DNA of 64,000 bases from a virus, in the IMG/VR virus record IMGVR_UViG_3300021963_006848, positions 1 to 64,000 of that record. One strand, 5' to 3'. Numbering within the stretch: position 1 is the first letter of the stretch; the number at the start of each line of letters is the position of its first letter. Positions 31,441-40,410 of the stretch are shown here, in pieces. The notes under the pieces are model-generated. The model had not been told where the DNA came from. It did not search any database and worked only from the letters and a program-made list of their open reading frames with translations. The position numbers and the translations under genes are program-made.

Positions 31441-32079
31441 TTACTGGCGAGTGATATACTCATGACCTATTGGCTTCTCTTCTTCTTCTTTATAAAGTCC
31501 AAGTGATTTTAAATGCTCTAGATGGTACTCGTCTAACTCCCATCCAAACTCTTCCTTAGTCGGTACATAATCTTCCATTCCATCTACCTGAGCATCTGTA
31601 ATAGGTGATGCAGCATATAAGAATGAACAATTATAGCATAAGAATTCTAGATTGTCTAGGTGATAGTTTCTCTGGTTACCGTCTTTATGATTAAGTATCA
31701 AAGGTATTTTATTATCTATTACTCTTCGTTCACTGAAGTCACATTTATTACATTTCTCTTCAATCAAAGCTTCAAAGATAATTCTCTGCTTAATCTTCTT
31801 AGCATCAAAATGCTCTACAGGAATACGTCCTTCTATTAAATCCATTAATGGTGGTTCCTTACCTCCATTACCTAAAAATTTAGGAATACCTTTACCTGAT
31901 TGGTTTAAGTGAGCCTCTAACAAAGTCATACCTGTAGCTTCATCTTTATAAAGCTTAGCATACTTTTTGTAATGATTATAGGAAACATGAAGATACCTAG
32001 CTGCAGCTCGATTAGATCGAGTCATTTTCATTGCACGTAGTAAATCTTCTTTAGATAATATCTTTGATGGTCTTGCCAT
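31441..32079 (-). CDS. HNH endonuclease with N-terminal helix-turn-helix
   Basis: A 212-residue protein: SNRAAARYLHVSYNHYKKYA (about 22-41) is a helix-turn-helix, then CNKCDF...PLILNHKDGNQRNYHLDNLEFLCYNC is an HNH domain with its zinc cysteines and His-Asn-His order. Phage HNH proteins nick DNA and may be free-standing homing or packaging-associated enzymes. The acidic C-terminus is unexplained. Confidence 0.78.
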   Translation of the reverse strand: MARPSKILSKEDLLRAMKMTRSNRAAARYLHVSYNHYKKYAKLYKDEATGMTLLEAHLNQSGKGIPKFLGNGGKEPPLMDLIEGRIPVEHFDAKKIKQRIIFEALIEEKCNKCDFSERRVIDNKIPLILNHKDGNQRNYHLDNLEFLCYNCSFLYAASPITDAQVDGMEDYVPTKEEFGWELDEYHLEHLKSLGLYKEEEEKPIGHEYITRQ

Positions 32080-32080
32080 A

Positions 32081-32497
32081 TTAATCGTCTAATATATCAT
32101 CACCTTCTTCTTCCTCCTCTTCTACAGAGTCGTAATCAGCGTCGTAGACAAACTTAGACTGGTCATCCATTTCTTCATCGTCTATTAAACGTTTTATTAT
32201 AGGTGTTGCTGATTGGGATACTGGGCTTTCATCTGTATCAAAATCTAGTACTTCTATCTCGCCTACTACTTTTCTTCCTAAAGCATTTGCCTCTAGTTCT
32301 AGAATTCTTTGAGCTTGATCTTGTGTAATAATTTCCGTATCTGTCCAGATATCATCTCCAGTCCCAAATGTAATAGTTCGTGCCATTAAAGGTTTTTCTG
32401 TTGAACAATTAACACAGAAGTTGTATCCGTATTTTTCTTTTCTCAACTTAGGCATTGGGGAATTGCACTTGGTGCAGGTAATCATTTCTAATTGCAT
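32081..32497 (-). CDS. Zinc-finger protein with acidic tail
   Basis: A 138-residue protein with CTKC and CVNC (about 8-31), a zinc ribbon, and a strongly acidic C-terminal tail. The beginning resembles the DksA-like finger protein at 879-1112. Function unknown; a transcription or translation regulator is possible. Confidence 0.6.
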   Translation of the reverse strand: MQLEMITCTKCNSPMPKLRKEKYGYNFCVNCSTEKPLMARTITFGTGDDIWTDTEIITQDQAQRILELEANALGRKVVGEIEVLDFDTDESPVSQSATPIIKRLIDDEEMDDQSKFVYDADYDSVEEEEEEGDDILDD

Positions 32498-32521
32498 ATT
32501 ATAACCGTTTTAAATTAATGT

Positions 32522-32557
32522 TCATAAAGATATGAATAATAAATTTCAAAAGCCACT
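32522..32557 (-). promoter_or_regulatory. Promoter-like site, GTGG form
   Basis: Minus strand: GTGG, 20 nt, then TATCTTTATG. It sits between the S21 gene and 32081-32497 and resembles the site at 29566-29597. Confidence 0.5.
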
Positions 32558-32577
32558 ACTTTATAAAAAGAATTTCC

Positions 32578-32769
32578 CTATTGGGTAGGGCCGAATTTCT
32601 TTTGAACGTATTTTGCTTTTAATTTTTCAGCTCTTTTCTTAACTGATGGTTTTACAAATTCCTGACGTTCTCTCAGCTCTTTTACTATACCTATTTTATT
32701 ATGTTTTTGCTTATAGGCTTTTAATGCTTGATCGAGGGATTTGTACTTTTTTAAATCTATTGAAATCAT
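32578..32769 (-). CDS. rpsU: Ribosomal protein S21
   Basis: A 63-residue basic protein: SLDQALKAYKQKHNKIGIVKEL...FVKPSVKKR matches bacterial S21 (bS21) in order and length, with the KPS turn and basic tail of the Bacteroidota type. S21 sits by the anti-Shine-Dalgarno end of 16S rRNA. Phage S21 could replace host S21 and shift ribosomes to phage mRNA; in Bacteroidota S21 helps hide the anti-Shine-Dalgarno, which makes this copy notable. Not previously needed for infection in known phages. Confidence 0.85.
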   Translation of the reverse strand: MISIDLKKYKSLDQALKAYKQKHNKIGIVKELRERQEFVKPSVKKRAEKLKAKYVQKKFGPTQ

Positions 32770-32870
32770 TTTATTAAAATTTACAGAACTTTTATTAAGG
32801 TCTAAAGAATCTTATATTTTTTTATTACTTAATGGATTATTAACAATAGTTATATTAAAATAATTATAAT

Positions 32871-33008
32871 ATGTTAAATTTAATACTCTCTATTTTCTTT
32901 ATCTGTTCTTCTTTCGGTTATGCTATAGCTAAAACCACTCCTCCTATTGGAACGAAAAAACAAAGACAGCATCAAGCTCCTTTGTCTTTAGATAAGGAAT
33001 TATTTTAG
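32871..33008 (+). CDS. Small secreted or membrane protein (plus strand)
   Basis: A 45-residue frame with a hydrophobic N-terminus (about 2-18) and a basic tail. It overlaps the 3' end of 33000-33413 on the other strand and diverges from S21. An AT-rich region upstream could be its promoter. The evidence is weak. Confidence 0.35.
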   Translation: MLNLILSIFFICSSFGYAIAKTTPPIGTKKQRQHQAPLSLDKELF

Positions 33009-33413
33009 AAGCTCAATTACATTCCAAACCTGTTCTGGAGTTCTGAAATCGAAGACTTGTTGTTGAACTTCTCCGTTACCTATCTTTAAGTCTAGTTGCA
33101 ACTTTCCATCCCACTCTGCATCGTGTACTAAGTCGAACAAATAGAGGTTTATTAAAGTTAGTTGCTGCTTATTAAATATCATTTTGAAGAGATTTTCTAT
33201 TACTTGTATGAACTTCTCTTCATACACTGTTGGATCTAATCCAATCTCCTCCTCCATAAAGTCTCTCCTATCTTCTATTTCTCTTAAAATAGTCAAGGTT
33301 TCCATAAACAGCTTCTTATTCATAAGGTCTCTATCTTGTTCTTTAAGCTTGAGCTTAAAATTAACTTTTAAATAATTCTTTACAATTGATCTTATTGCAG
33401 TTTTCTCATTCAT
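33000..33413 (-). CDS. Hypothetical helical protein
   Basis: A 137-residue protein of charged helices with a basic N-terminal third. No recognised motif. Confidence 0.5.
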   Translation of the reverse strand: MNEKTAIRSIVKNYLKVNFKLKLKEQDRDLMNKKLFMETLTILREIEDRRDFMEEEIGLDPTVYEEKFIQVIENLFKMIFNKQQLTLINLYLFDLVHDAEWDGKLQLDLKIGNGEVQQQVFDFRTPEQVWNVIELLK

Positions 33414-33453
33414 GTTTAATCAATTTAAAGTAACTTATTCTAATTACCTACTC

Positions 33454-33837
33454 TTAAGCTGTTAGCTTATCCTCTGGTGCTTCTTCTGGAGCAGCGGTTC
33501 CTGGGTTCTGTCCAGATAATGCTTGACGTACAATCTTATCAATATACTCTATGTAGATAAAGAAACCTACAATAGTCTTATCCTTTAAGTTACGGTCTCT
33601 CTCTACTCTCATACCAAACTCTGCTAGACCTTTTTCAAGTCTTTCTTCTAGTTCAATAGCAATATCATTTTGCTCTGTCGGAGTGATAGCTCCAAACTGA
33701 GTAGGTAGGAACTGCACCTTAATACCTTTCTTTTGAGGATCTTCGTTTACGTCTACCTTTAGAATAAAAGAATGTCCAGCAAAGTTTACTTTTGCTGCTT
33801 CACTTATTACTTGTTTAATTTCTTTAATATACTTCAT
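33454..33837 (-). CDS. Hypothetical protein
   Basis: A 127-residue protein, mixed alpha/beta, with an acidic proline-rich C-terminal tail (about 110-127). No domain is recognised. It lies just downstream of the glycan operon. Confidence 0.5.
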   Translation of the reverse strand: MKYIKEIKQVISEAAKVNFAGHSFILKVDVNEDPQKKGIKVQFLPTQFGAITPTEQNDIAIELEERLEKGLAEFGMRVERDRNLKDKTIVGFFIYIEYIDKIVRQALSGQNPGTAAPEEAPEDKLTA

Positions 33838-33874
33838 AGTGTCTGAAATGTTTTCAATTATGTAAATAAATAGC

Positions 33875-35062
33875 TTAGGATACTTGTATTAGAGAATTTT
33901 GAGACTCAACTAATCGTAAGATTGTTACTGTTAAGTTACCTAACTTAAACTTGCCGTTATGCCCTTGTTCTTTCATTATTTCTGGAAGTATTTGAAGAGC
34001 TTGATAGTCTTGGTTAGTAAAGGCTTTGCCGTCTATCTCTACTACAATATCATCATAGTCAAATGGATTTTGATAACCTAATGTAAAGACTCTCTTATGT
34101 AAATCATAGCTAGTTCTCTTATGTTCATATTCATAATAAGATGCAAATAATACTCCCATCTCATCATCTATGTAAATTCTATCGCACCAAGGTTCTAAAG
34201 TATCTAATAACTTTAAATTACAGCTCTTAACTGCATAGGCAATGTTGTACTTAGGGCTAACGATTGGCTTCATTAGCGACGTGTGATTAACGTTAGACCC
34301 CCATTTGCGAATGAACTCTCTAGTAGAATTATTCATAAGCTGTTGCCATTCTTCGTCTTTCTTTTCTCCTACACTTCCATGTTGGAATTGTCCTCCTCTT
34401 CCTGTAAAGTGGTATACTAAGCTAGACCAAGGCTGTATAAAGCTGAATCCGGCTAAAAGCATTCTATTGAAGATATCTGAATCTTCTCTGGCTGATTTTA
34501 GAATAGGATCATGTCCTCCTAATGTTGAGAAATCTTCTTTATACATCATCCATGGAGCAAAAATACCTTCTGTTACTTCGCTTGAATTATTCTCTCTAGC
34601 TACGAATGTATTAAAAGCTTCTTCTTTAAACTCTTCTGGCCATACTCCAAAGTCCATCAGAATCTTTTCTCCTGCGTTTGGGTGTAGAGGTGGTTCAATT
34701 CGAGTAGAACAAACTACTGTCTTCTTTTGTAACTGATTCCATGCTTGTAGGTCTGCGTTTTTTCCTAATATCATATCAGCATGGAATATCATAAAAGCAG
34801 CTGTTGTGCTCTTATCTATACAGTAGTCATATGCTTTCCCTATACCGTAGAGTTCTTTACCTAGTTTAGGATTTACAAAATAGGTTATTTCGTATTTATC
34901 TTTATTTTCACGCAACCATTCAACTGTACCGTCGTTGTCTGAATCTACAAATACAATTATATCGTGATCTGGTCTAAATGCATTCTTCCTAATAGAAGGT
35001 ATACAGGTCTTTAAGTACCTTAAGTTATTCTTACTAGGGATGCAAAATGTTATTTTTTCCAT
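33875..35062 (-). CDS. Glycosyltransferase family 2 with extra C-terminal domain
   Basis: A 395-residue protein. Residues 1-260 are a GT2-type GT-A fold: ITFCIPSKNNLRYLKTCI, IVFVDSDNDGT, MIFHADMIL (aspartate motif) and an acidic segment ARED. Residues 270-395 form a further domain of unknown type. It starts at the stop of the next gene (1 nt overlap). Part of a run of five transferase-like genes. Confidence 0.75.
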   Translation of the reverse strand: MEKITFCIPSKNNLRYLKTCIPSIRKNAFRPDHDIIVFVDSDNDGTVEWLRENKDKYEITYFVNPKLGKELYGIGKAYDYCIDKSTTAAFMIFHADMILGKNADLQAWNQLQKKTVVCSTRIEPPLHPNAGEKILMDFGVWPEEFKEEAFNTFVARENNSSEVTEGIFAPWMMYKEDFSTLGGHDPILKSAREDSDIFNRMLLAGFSFIQPWSSLVYHFTGRGGQFQHGSVGEKKDEEWQQLMNNSTREFIRKWGSNVNHTSLMKPIVSPKYNIAYAVKSCNLKLLDTLEPWCDRIYIDDEMGVLFASYYEYEHKRTSYDLHKRVFTLGYQNPFDYDDIVVEIDGKAFTNQDYQALQILPEIMKEQGHNGKFKLGNLTVTILRLVESQNSLIQVS

Positions 35063-35892
35063 TATTTTATTCCATTTACCATTCCGTAAGCATCAAAGGT
35101 TGGAAGACCGTTCCACTTACTATAAAATTTTCTTACGTTTTCTGCTTCAGCTCTTTTTTGTCTCTCTGAAGATTGACCTCCATTCTCTTCTAATCGATGG
35201 CTTCCTCTTGCTCCAAAATGCCATACTACAGATTTAGAAGGCATTACAAACTCTACCCCTACTTGCTTCATTCTTAAAAATAAATCCATATCATCCCAGC
35301 TAGTAGGAGCAAATAGAGGATCATTTCCTCCAACCTCGTCCCATACAGCCTTCTTAACTAACCCCGATACTCCTTCTCCTTTTGGTATCTGGAAGTCATT
35401 AAGTAAAGCAAATTCTTTAGCATATTCTTCTAATCTTTCTTTGTCGAAATCGTTTGCGAAAGCGCCAAAATCAGATGGATCAACTAACAATGTTCCCCAA
35501 CGAGTTGGAGAGTTAAACATATTAGGTTCTATTCTAAAAGAATTAACCCATAATTTTTTATCAGGATTAGCTTCATGTACTTTCATTAATTCTAAATCCC
35601 AATTCTCTGTAACATAGAAGTCTGAGTGAAGGAAGTTAATATACTCTGTTTCACATTTCTCAGCGATAAAATTCATTCCCTGTCCTAACCCAGAAGGCTC
35701 TAAGTCTTTTATATAGACTGTTAGGTTGTACTTTACTCCATTATCTGCTAACCATTGGTAAGTTCCATCTGTACAATTCTCTGCATGAATAATAAATGGA
35801 GCGTCTTTGTAGTAGCTATTCTTCCTAACAGATTCAACTGCTAGTTTTAAGTACGGTAGATTGTTGTAAGTACTAATACAATGTGTTAACAT
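35062..35892 (-). CDS. Glycosyltransferase family 2
   Basis: A 276-residue protein with a GT2 N-terminus (TYNNLPYLKLAVES), FLHSDFYVTENWD as metal-binding motif near residue 90, and W.D.DLF.R (about 190-200) as the acidic motif for catalysis. Normal length for a single GT-A domain. Related to its neighbour at 33875-35062. Confidence 0.78.
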   Translation of the reverse strand: MLTHCISTYNNLPYLKLAVESVRKNSYYKDAPFIIHAENCTDGTYQWLADNGVKYNLTVYIKDLEPSGLGQGMNFIAEKCETEYINFLHSDFYVTENWDLELMKVHEANPDKKLWVNSFRIEPNMFNSPTRWGTLLVDPSDFGAFANDFDKERLEEYAKEFALLNDFQIPKGEGVSGLVKKAVWDEVGGNDPLFAPTSWDDMDLFLRMKQVGVEFVMPSKSVVWHFGARGSHRLEENGGQSSERQKRAEAENVRKFYSKWNGLPTFDAYGMVNGIK

Positions 35893-36665
35893 AGTGATTC
35901 TTTTTTCCAGTCAATAAAATATGCCATCCATTTTTCTTCTGCATGAGTTGAATATGCAGTAATCGGGCTTAATAACTTCTTTCCTTTTTTGGCTAGCATT
36001 TTAAAATTAGCACCACCCATTGGTAGAGGCTGCCCTGCATGTAGTTTAAAAAAATCGTCATAATCTTCAACTACGTTCTTAGCTGTAGTAGCCCACGTCA
36101 TTGTAGTACTATCTACTGTTCGCCAATGTGTTGACTTACTTATGTAGATGGTATCTTGTTTACCAACATTATAGATTACTCCTGGTTTTCTAATACCGTT
36201 TTCTTCTACGTCTACCATTTCATGTCCCCATTCGTATCTAGGATCTTTTAAATTCTGATACTTATCTGGATGGTCATAAAGTGTTACATAATCTGCTTTT
36301 AGATCTTCAAAAGCTTCCATTAAGATCTCGTAAGCACCTCTTCTATGTAAGTAATCATCTTCTAGAAAATAGAAGATAGTATCCTCAGGTGCTAATCCTT
36401 CTTTTATTATGTTGTAAGCTAAATCTATACTAGCTAAAAATGAACCGGTGTTGCCGTTATTAGTAAGGTAGATATTCTCTTCTTGAACATACTTCCTGAC
36501 CATATCGTGAGTTTCTTCCGTAACATTATCACACAGTATTATCAGATTCTTATTTGTAAACTCTCGTACATAGACCCTTAAACAGTCTTCCTTACTTGCG
36601 TAATCAGGTTTTACTTTTTCTGGATTACTGTAATCGCTAATTCTATATATTGTTACTAGATTCAT
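35886..36665 (-). CDS. GT-A type glycosyltransferase
   Basis: A 259-residue protein with FYFLEDDYLHRRGAY (about 99-113), an ExDD-type metal motif, and an N-terminal half that looks like a nucleotide-binding Rossmann-like fold. The acceptor is unknown. It overlaps both neighbours by 7-23 nt. Confidence 0.6.
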   Translation of the reverse strand: MNLVTIYRISDYSNPEKVKPDYASKEDCLRVYVREFTNKNLIILCDNVTEETHDMVRKYVQEENIYLTNNGNTGSFLASIDLAYNIIKEGLAPEDTIFYFLEDDYLHRRGAYEILMEAFEDLKADYVTLYDHPDKYQNLKDPRYEWGHEMVDVEENGIRKPGVIYNVGKQDTIYISKSTHWRTVDSTTMTWATTAKNVVEDYDDFFKLHAGQPLPMGGANFKMLAKKGKKLLSPITAYSTHAEEKWMAYFIDWKKESLC

Positions 36666-37536
36666 ATACCTGTCTTAAAAATGTTATCATTGCTTCTTCA
36701 CTCTTCTTTGCATATTCTTTAAACAGCTCGTCATTTCGAGTAGCTGAAGTATTTGCTCTCTTCTTTGGATGCCAGTAGTTATGTCCTTTTAGTCTTGTAG
36801 TTACGCAAATCTGAGGTATTAATTTGGCTTTGAAAAAATTCTCTGCACAAGTATCTTCTCTTACAAAATGCATATCCGCAGGTATCCAAGGATAAGGAAC
36901 TCCTTTAGAAATACAAAGAAGAGCTCCGTCTATTTTTAGCGGTACTTGCTGTAACACTATGTCGCTCTCTTGATTAAACCTATCTAATTGATCTTGTGTT
37001 ATTACGTCTTTATATTTCAATGGCGACTTTAATAATTCAATACAATCTGCTCTATGTTCTGTTCCGCATTTACACGGTTTACTATATCCTTGTAAATTAT
37101 TATGCGTTACAATATCCCAGCTATCATCCCACATTGGTCTAGAAGCAAAGGTTAGTAAGTGAGGAGTATCTATCTCAGTTTGCTGTAGTATATAAAAGAA
37201 ATCTACAGGAAGAAGCGTATCTGTTTCTCCCCAAACTGTATACTTAGCTGCAGGGTTGTATATCTCTCGTCTCCAATCGGCTATATTATAGAAAGCTGAT
37301 CTGTTATCTTTCTCCCAGATCTCAACTCTACTCATTAGAGGATGGTCTATAAACTTTGCTACCATCTCATCTACAGTTACCTCTTGTGGTTGTTCTAAAT
37401 AAGTCTGTTTATTGATACAAAACTTTAAACGTACATCTAAACCTGGTGCTTGTTCTAAAGCAGCTTGTATAGAGTCTAGAGTTTCGTTAACCATCTCTGC
37501 TTCGTACCACATTATATGCATTTGGAATAGTATCAT
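36643..37536 (-). CDS. GT-A type glycosyltransferase
   Basis: A 297-residue protein with YTVWGETDTLLPVDFFY near residue 100, a DxD variant, and a Cys/His pair near 155-165 (CKCGTEHRADC) that may be a zinc site. The rest fits a sugar-transferase fold. Overlaps neighbours by 4-23 nt. Confidence 0.55.
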   Translation of the reverse strand: MILFQMHIMWYEAEMVNETLDSIQAALEQAPGLDVRLKFCINKQTYLEQPQEVTVDEMVAKFIDHPLMSRVEIWEKDNRSAFYNIADWRREIYNPAAKYTVWGETDTLLPVDFFYILQQTEIDTPHLLTFASRPMWDDSWDIVTHNNLQGYSKPCKCGTEHRADCIELLKSPLKYKDVITQDQLDRFNQESDIVLQQVPLKIDGALLCISKGVPYPWIPADMHFVREDTCAENFFKAKLIPQICVTTRLKGHNYWHPKKRANTSATRNDELFKEYAKKSEEAMITFLRQVYESSNNI

Positions 37537-38333
37537 AGTTGCTCTAGAGTTATACGTTCGAATCGTTTATCTGCAGGATTATTATTTGACAATATACGAA
37601 CTTTTATTTCATTTTCCAAGAACCAATCATACATTTTATCCGTACACTCAATTGTGTGAAGTAACTCTTCATACTCAGGACCTCCTCCTACATCTACTTT
37701 ATAAAGATCTTTAGCATGTTGGTCGATCCAATTAGTATCAACTGACATTAAATTGTTAGAAGGATACTTGCTTAAATCTCCAATATCCCAACCTATTGTA
37801 ACTATATCTTTACATCCTAAATGTAATGCTAAAGGAAAACCTGATTCATACATTATACCTGGGCCCCATACTAATTTACCTTCTCCGTATAATTTCCAAT
37901 TATCAAAGTTTCTAGTATACGCAGTAGTCTGATCTTTAGTAACCCAGGGTGTTGAGTAGACAGGAATAGCTAAGTCTATACGTTGGTCCCATTGTTGGAT
38001 ACGGTCTAACTCTCCTTGTATATTCATAGCAGTCAACTGCCAATGTCTAATTGTATTCTCAGAAAAGTATTCGTAAGGCTGGTAATTATATACAGACAGT
38101 AAATGAAAATCTACTACCTCTTTTATATACTCATAAGATTGCTTACAAGCAATTACTAGCTTACCTTCTAACTTTTCTATTAAGGAATCTCTATCATGAG
38201 ATAAAAGAGAAGGACCGCATGTAACTAAGTATGCAGTCTCTCCTTTATAAGTGTCTTTTAATAGCTGTATTCTTTCGAAGGAATCTTCTTGAGATCTTAG
38301 CTTAGCTAATACGCTTGGTGTTGCTGAATTCAT
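37533..38333 (-). CDS. DUF115/GT42-like putative sialyltransferase
   Basis: A 266-residue protein with YLVTCGPSLLSHDR (about 33-46), a 'G.GPSL' motif shared by GT42 sialyltransferases and DUF115 proteins, and a later VTIGWDIGDL. Together with the NeuA and NeuB genes in this operon, a role in adding a sialic-acid-like sugar is plausible. It overlaps the NeuA gene by 32 nt. Confidence 0.5.
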   Translation of the reverse strand: MNSATPSVLAKLRSQEDSFERIQLLKDTYKGETAYLVTCGPSLLSHDRDSLIEKLEGKLVIACKQSYEYIKEVVDFHLLSVYNYQPYEYFSENTIRHWQLTAMNIQGELDRIQQWDQRIDLAIPVYSTPWVTKDQTTAYTRNFDNWKLYGEGKLVWGPGIMYESGFPLALHLGCKDIVTIGWDIGDLSKYPSNNLMSVDTNWIDQHAKDLYKVDVGGGPEYEELLHTIECTDKMYDWFLENEIKVRILSNNNPADKRFERITLEQL

Positions 38334-39009
38334 TATATAAAACCTCTCCTACTTTAAATTGCCAGTCGTAGTCGATATCGAATGCTTCTAATTCTGGCAT
38401 TGTGAATAATTTAATTCCTCCTGGTGCTTGAAAGTCTCCCATAAATCTATCTTGAGCGATAAGATCTAATCTAGAAGCATATAATACGTGAGCTGCTTCA
38501 TAGGTAGGTTCTACTGCTTTAGTATTCATTATAGTCTGATCTTCAGGCCATGGTGTAACTAAAGCACCTTCTTTATTCCAATAGTATTGCTTTTTTTCTA
38601 TAACTGCAAAAAGGTTTTCTTCTTCTTGAACTATAAACTGTCTTACAAAGGAATCAATAGTATCTGTTGTTAGTAGAGGATTACATCCGGAAATTAGAAC
38701 TACATACTTATACCAAGGTGGTAATTTATCATGCCATTCATAAATCTTCTGTAAACTATTATCGTTGTTTGCTGATTCGTGGCTTCTCCCAAATACGTAA
38801 ACTCCTTTTTGTGCTGCTATATTAGATAGCTCTTCTTCGTGTACTGAAGCAACAATGTTATTACGTGGAATTACATCGGAATCCAATAACTTATCTAATA
38901 CTAATTCAAATAGATTTGTATCTGCGAAAGGCTTGATCATCTTTCGAGGTACTCTTTGACTATTAAGTCTTGCCTGTACTACGAATGCAATTTCTGCTAT
39001 ATCTTTCAT
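38302..39009 (-). CDS. CMP-nonulosonic acid synthetase (NeuA-like)
   Basis: A 235-residue protein with FVVQARLNSQRVPRKMIKPF (9-28), the CTP-binding motif of cytidylyltransferases, ISGCNPLLTTDTID near residue 105, and FDIDYDWQF near the C-terminus, the metal-binding motif of this family. It activates a sialic-acid-like sugar with CTP. The sugar type (Neu, Leg, Pse) cannot be told. Confidence 0.72.
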   Translation of the reverse strand: MKDIAEIAFVVQARLNSQRVPRKMIKPFADTNLFELVLDKLLDSDVIPRNNIVASVHEEELSNIAAQKGVYVFGRSHESANNDNSLQKIYEWHDKLPPWYKYVVLISGCNPLLTTDTIDSFVRQFIVQEEENLFAVIEKKQYYWNKEGALVTPWPEDQTIMNTKAVEPTYEAAHVLYASRLDLIAQDRFMGDFQAPGGIKLFTMPELEAFDIDYDWQFKVGEVLYNEFSNTKRIS

Positions 39010-39695
39010 ATTAGTTTTTTTGTTTCTTCTGTTAATGGAAAAAATTCTCTACTGATAGGTGTTCCTATATTGTAATCAAATCCTTCTCCTAGATTTTGTA
39101 AAGTTTCATGTCCTCTAACTCCTTTCAATACTGTATAAGCATCTGTAAAAATACTTAAATAAGACATTGGATGTCCTTCGTAATCTCTCCTAGTATCTGT
39201 AGGCTTTAATCCTTTATGTTTAGTGAAGGCATGTATGTTACTAAAATCTTTATTAAATCCATCAAACCCAGCAAAGTAAATTATATGAGCTTCTGTAGAT
39301 AAAGCAAGCTGTATTAACCTAAAAGCGGCTCCAGATTTGTAAGCTGGGCGGTTATTATCTTTGAAAAACTGTAACTCTGTTTCGTGAATAGGTATATTGA
39401 TAGTTTCTTTAAACTTACGAAACTCTGAAGTGTTTTGCTTGCCGCGGTAATGAGAAGTTTCGAAAACTACTGTTGTATTACTATTAGTAAGTTTCTTAAT
39501 TAACCTTTCTTCTTTAAGGGGAGTTGTGTACGCAAGTACGTAGAAATCAATCTCTTGATTCAAAACTCTAGGCTCTAAATAGAAATCGTTACATGTCCAT
39601 AAATAATCGTAAGGAAGATTCTCCCACTTAGTATCTAAAGTAGATTGCCCTCCTCCTAGTATTAATATTTTTTTATCTTTATACTTTGCTAGCAT
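39006..39695 (-). CDS. GT42/DUF115-like putative sialyltransferase
   Basis: A 229-residue protein with ILILGGGQSTL (9-19), a glycine-rich motif comparable to that of GT42 sialyltransferases, a KSGAAFRLIQLAL helix and IYFAGFDGFNK later, consistent with a Rossmann-like sugar-nucleotide enzyme. It ends in KKLI, similar to the TLI-tailed proteins. It sits between NeuA and the methyltransferase. Confidence 0.5.
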   Translation of the reverse strand: MLAKYKDKKILILGGGQSTLDTKWENLPYDYLWTCNDFYLEPRVLNQEIDFYVLAYTTPLKEERLIKKLTNSNTTVVFETSHYRGKQNTSEFRKFKETINIPIHETELQFFKDNNRPAYKSGAAFRLIQLALSTEAHIIYFAGFDGFNKDFSNIHAFTKHKGLKPTDTRRDYEGHPMSYLSIFTDAYTVLKGVRGHETLQNLGEGFDYNIGTPISREFFPLTEETKKLI

Positions 39696-40410
39696 TATTT
39701 TTCTTTTTAAGAGTGCTCCAGAAAGTATGAGTACTGCCTTCTGCTTCTCTTACTTTTCCTCTGTATCTGTAGTTAAAAATATAATGGTATCCGCTATCAT
39801 ACTGTTCGGACAGCGGTCCAATAAACTCAAAATTATTAAAAATTTCTTCCCATTGAGATTTTTTCTTTATCTCATGAGAAAGATGTAGATTAGTCTTTTT
39901 GTCTACTTTAGAAGGTTCAAACCACGGTGATAAACTAAATGCAAAAATACCTTCATCTGATAAATGGTTATATACGTTCTTTGCAAATGTAGCTAAATTT
40001 TCTGGAGCTATATGTTCAATAACTTCCCATGCATTTATCAGATCAAACTTAACTTCTTTTTCAGATTCTAATATTTGAAAAGGTTTACTGATATCACAAG
40101 TAAATAAATTCTTATTATGTAACTTAGTCCAATTGTCTACCTGATTAATTACAGGCCAGTTACTTCCTTCTAATCCGACTGTTAAACATCCTCTTTTTAA
40201 AAAATCAGATACAAGGTAACCACTTGCGGCTCCTAAGTCTAAAACTCTTAAGTCTGGTTTTTTAAAGTAATCTACAACTTCATCTGCAAACGGATTAAAT
40301 CCATCCGACCAGGTATAATAAGGACCCCCTAAGATATTCTTAGTACCTTGGGGGTAAATATGGTCCGGTGAATCTACCGCTATCGGAAAGTCTGTGAGTA
40401 CTTTAAACAT
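39679..40410 (-). CDS. SAM-dependent methyltransferase
   Basis: A 243-residue protein with DLRVLDLGAASGYLVSDFLK (about 51-70), the SAM-binding glycine motif, and FDLINAWEVIEHI (about 114-126), as in class I methyltransferases that act on sugars or small molecules. Probably methylates the glycan made by this operon. Overlaps the GT42-like gene by 17 nt. Confidence 0.75.
   Translation of the reverse strand: MFKVLTDFPIAVDSPDHIYPQGTKNILGGPYYTWSDGFNPFADEVVDYFKKPDLRVLDLGAASGYLVSDFLKRGCLTVGLEGSNWPVINQVDNWTKLHNKNLFTCDISKPFQILESEKEVKFDLINAWEVIEHIAPENLATFAKNVYNHLSDEGIFAFSLSPWFEPSKVDKKTNLHLSHEIKKKSQWEEIFNNFEFIGPLSEQYDSGYHYIFNYRYRGKVREAEGSTHTFWSTLKKKNNASKV

Noticed and set aside
34305-34736. 143-residue plus-strand frame
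   Set aside because: It is antisense to a clear GT2 glycosyltransferase and has no domain.
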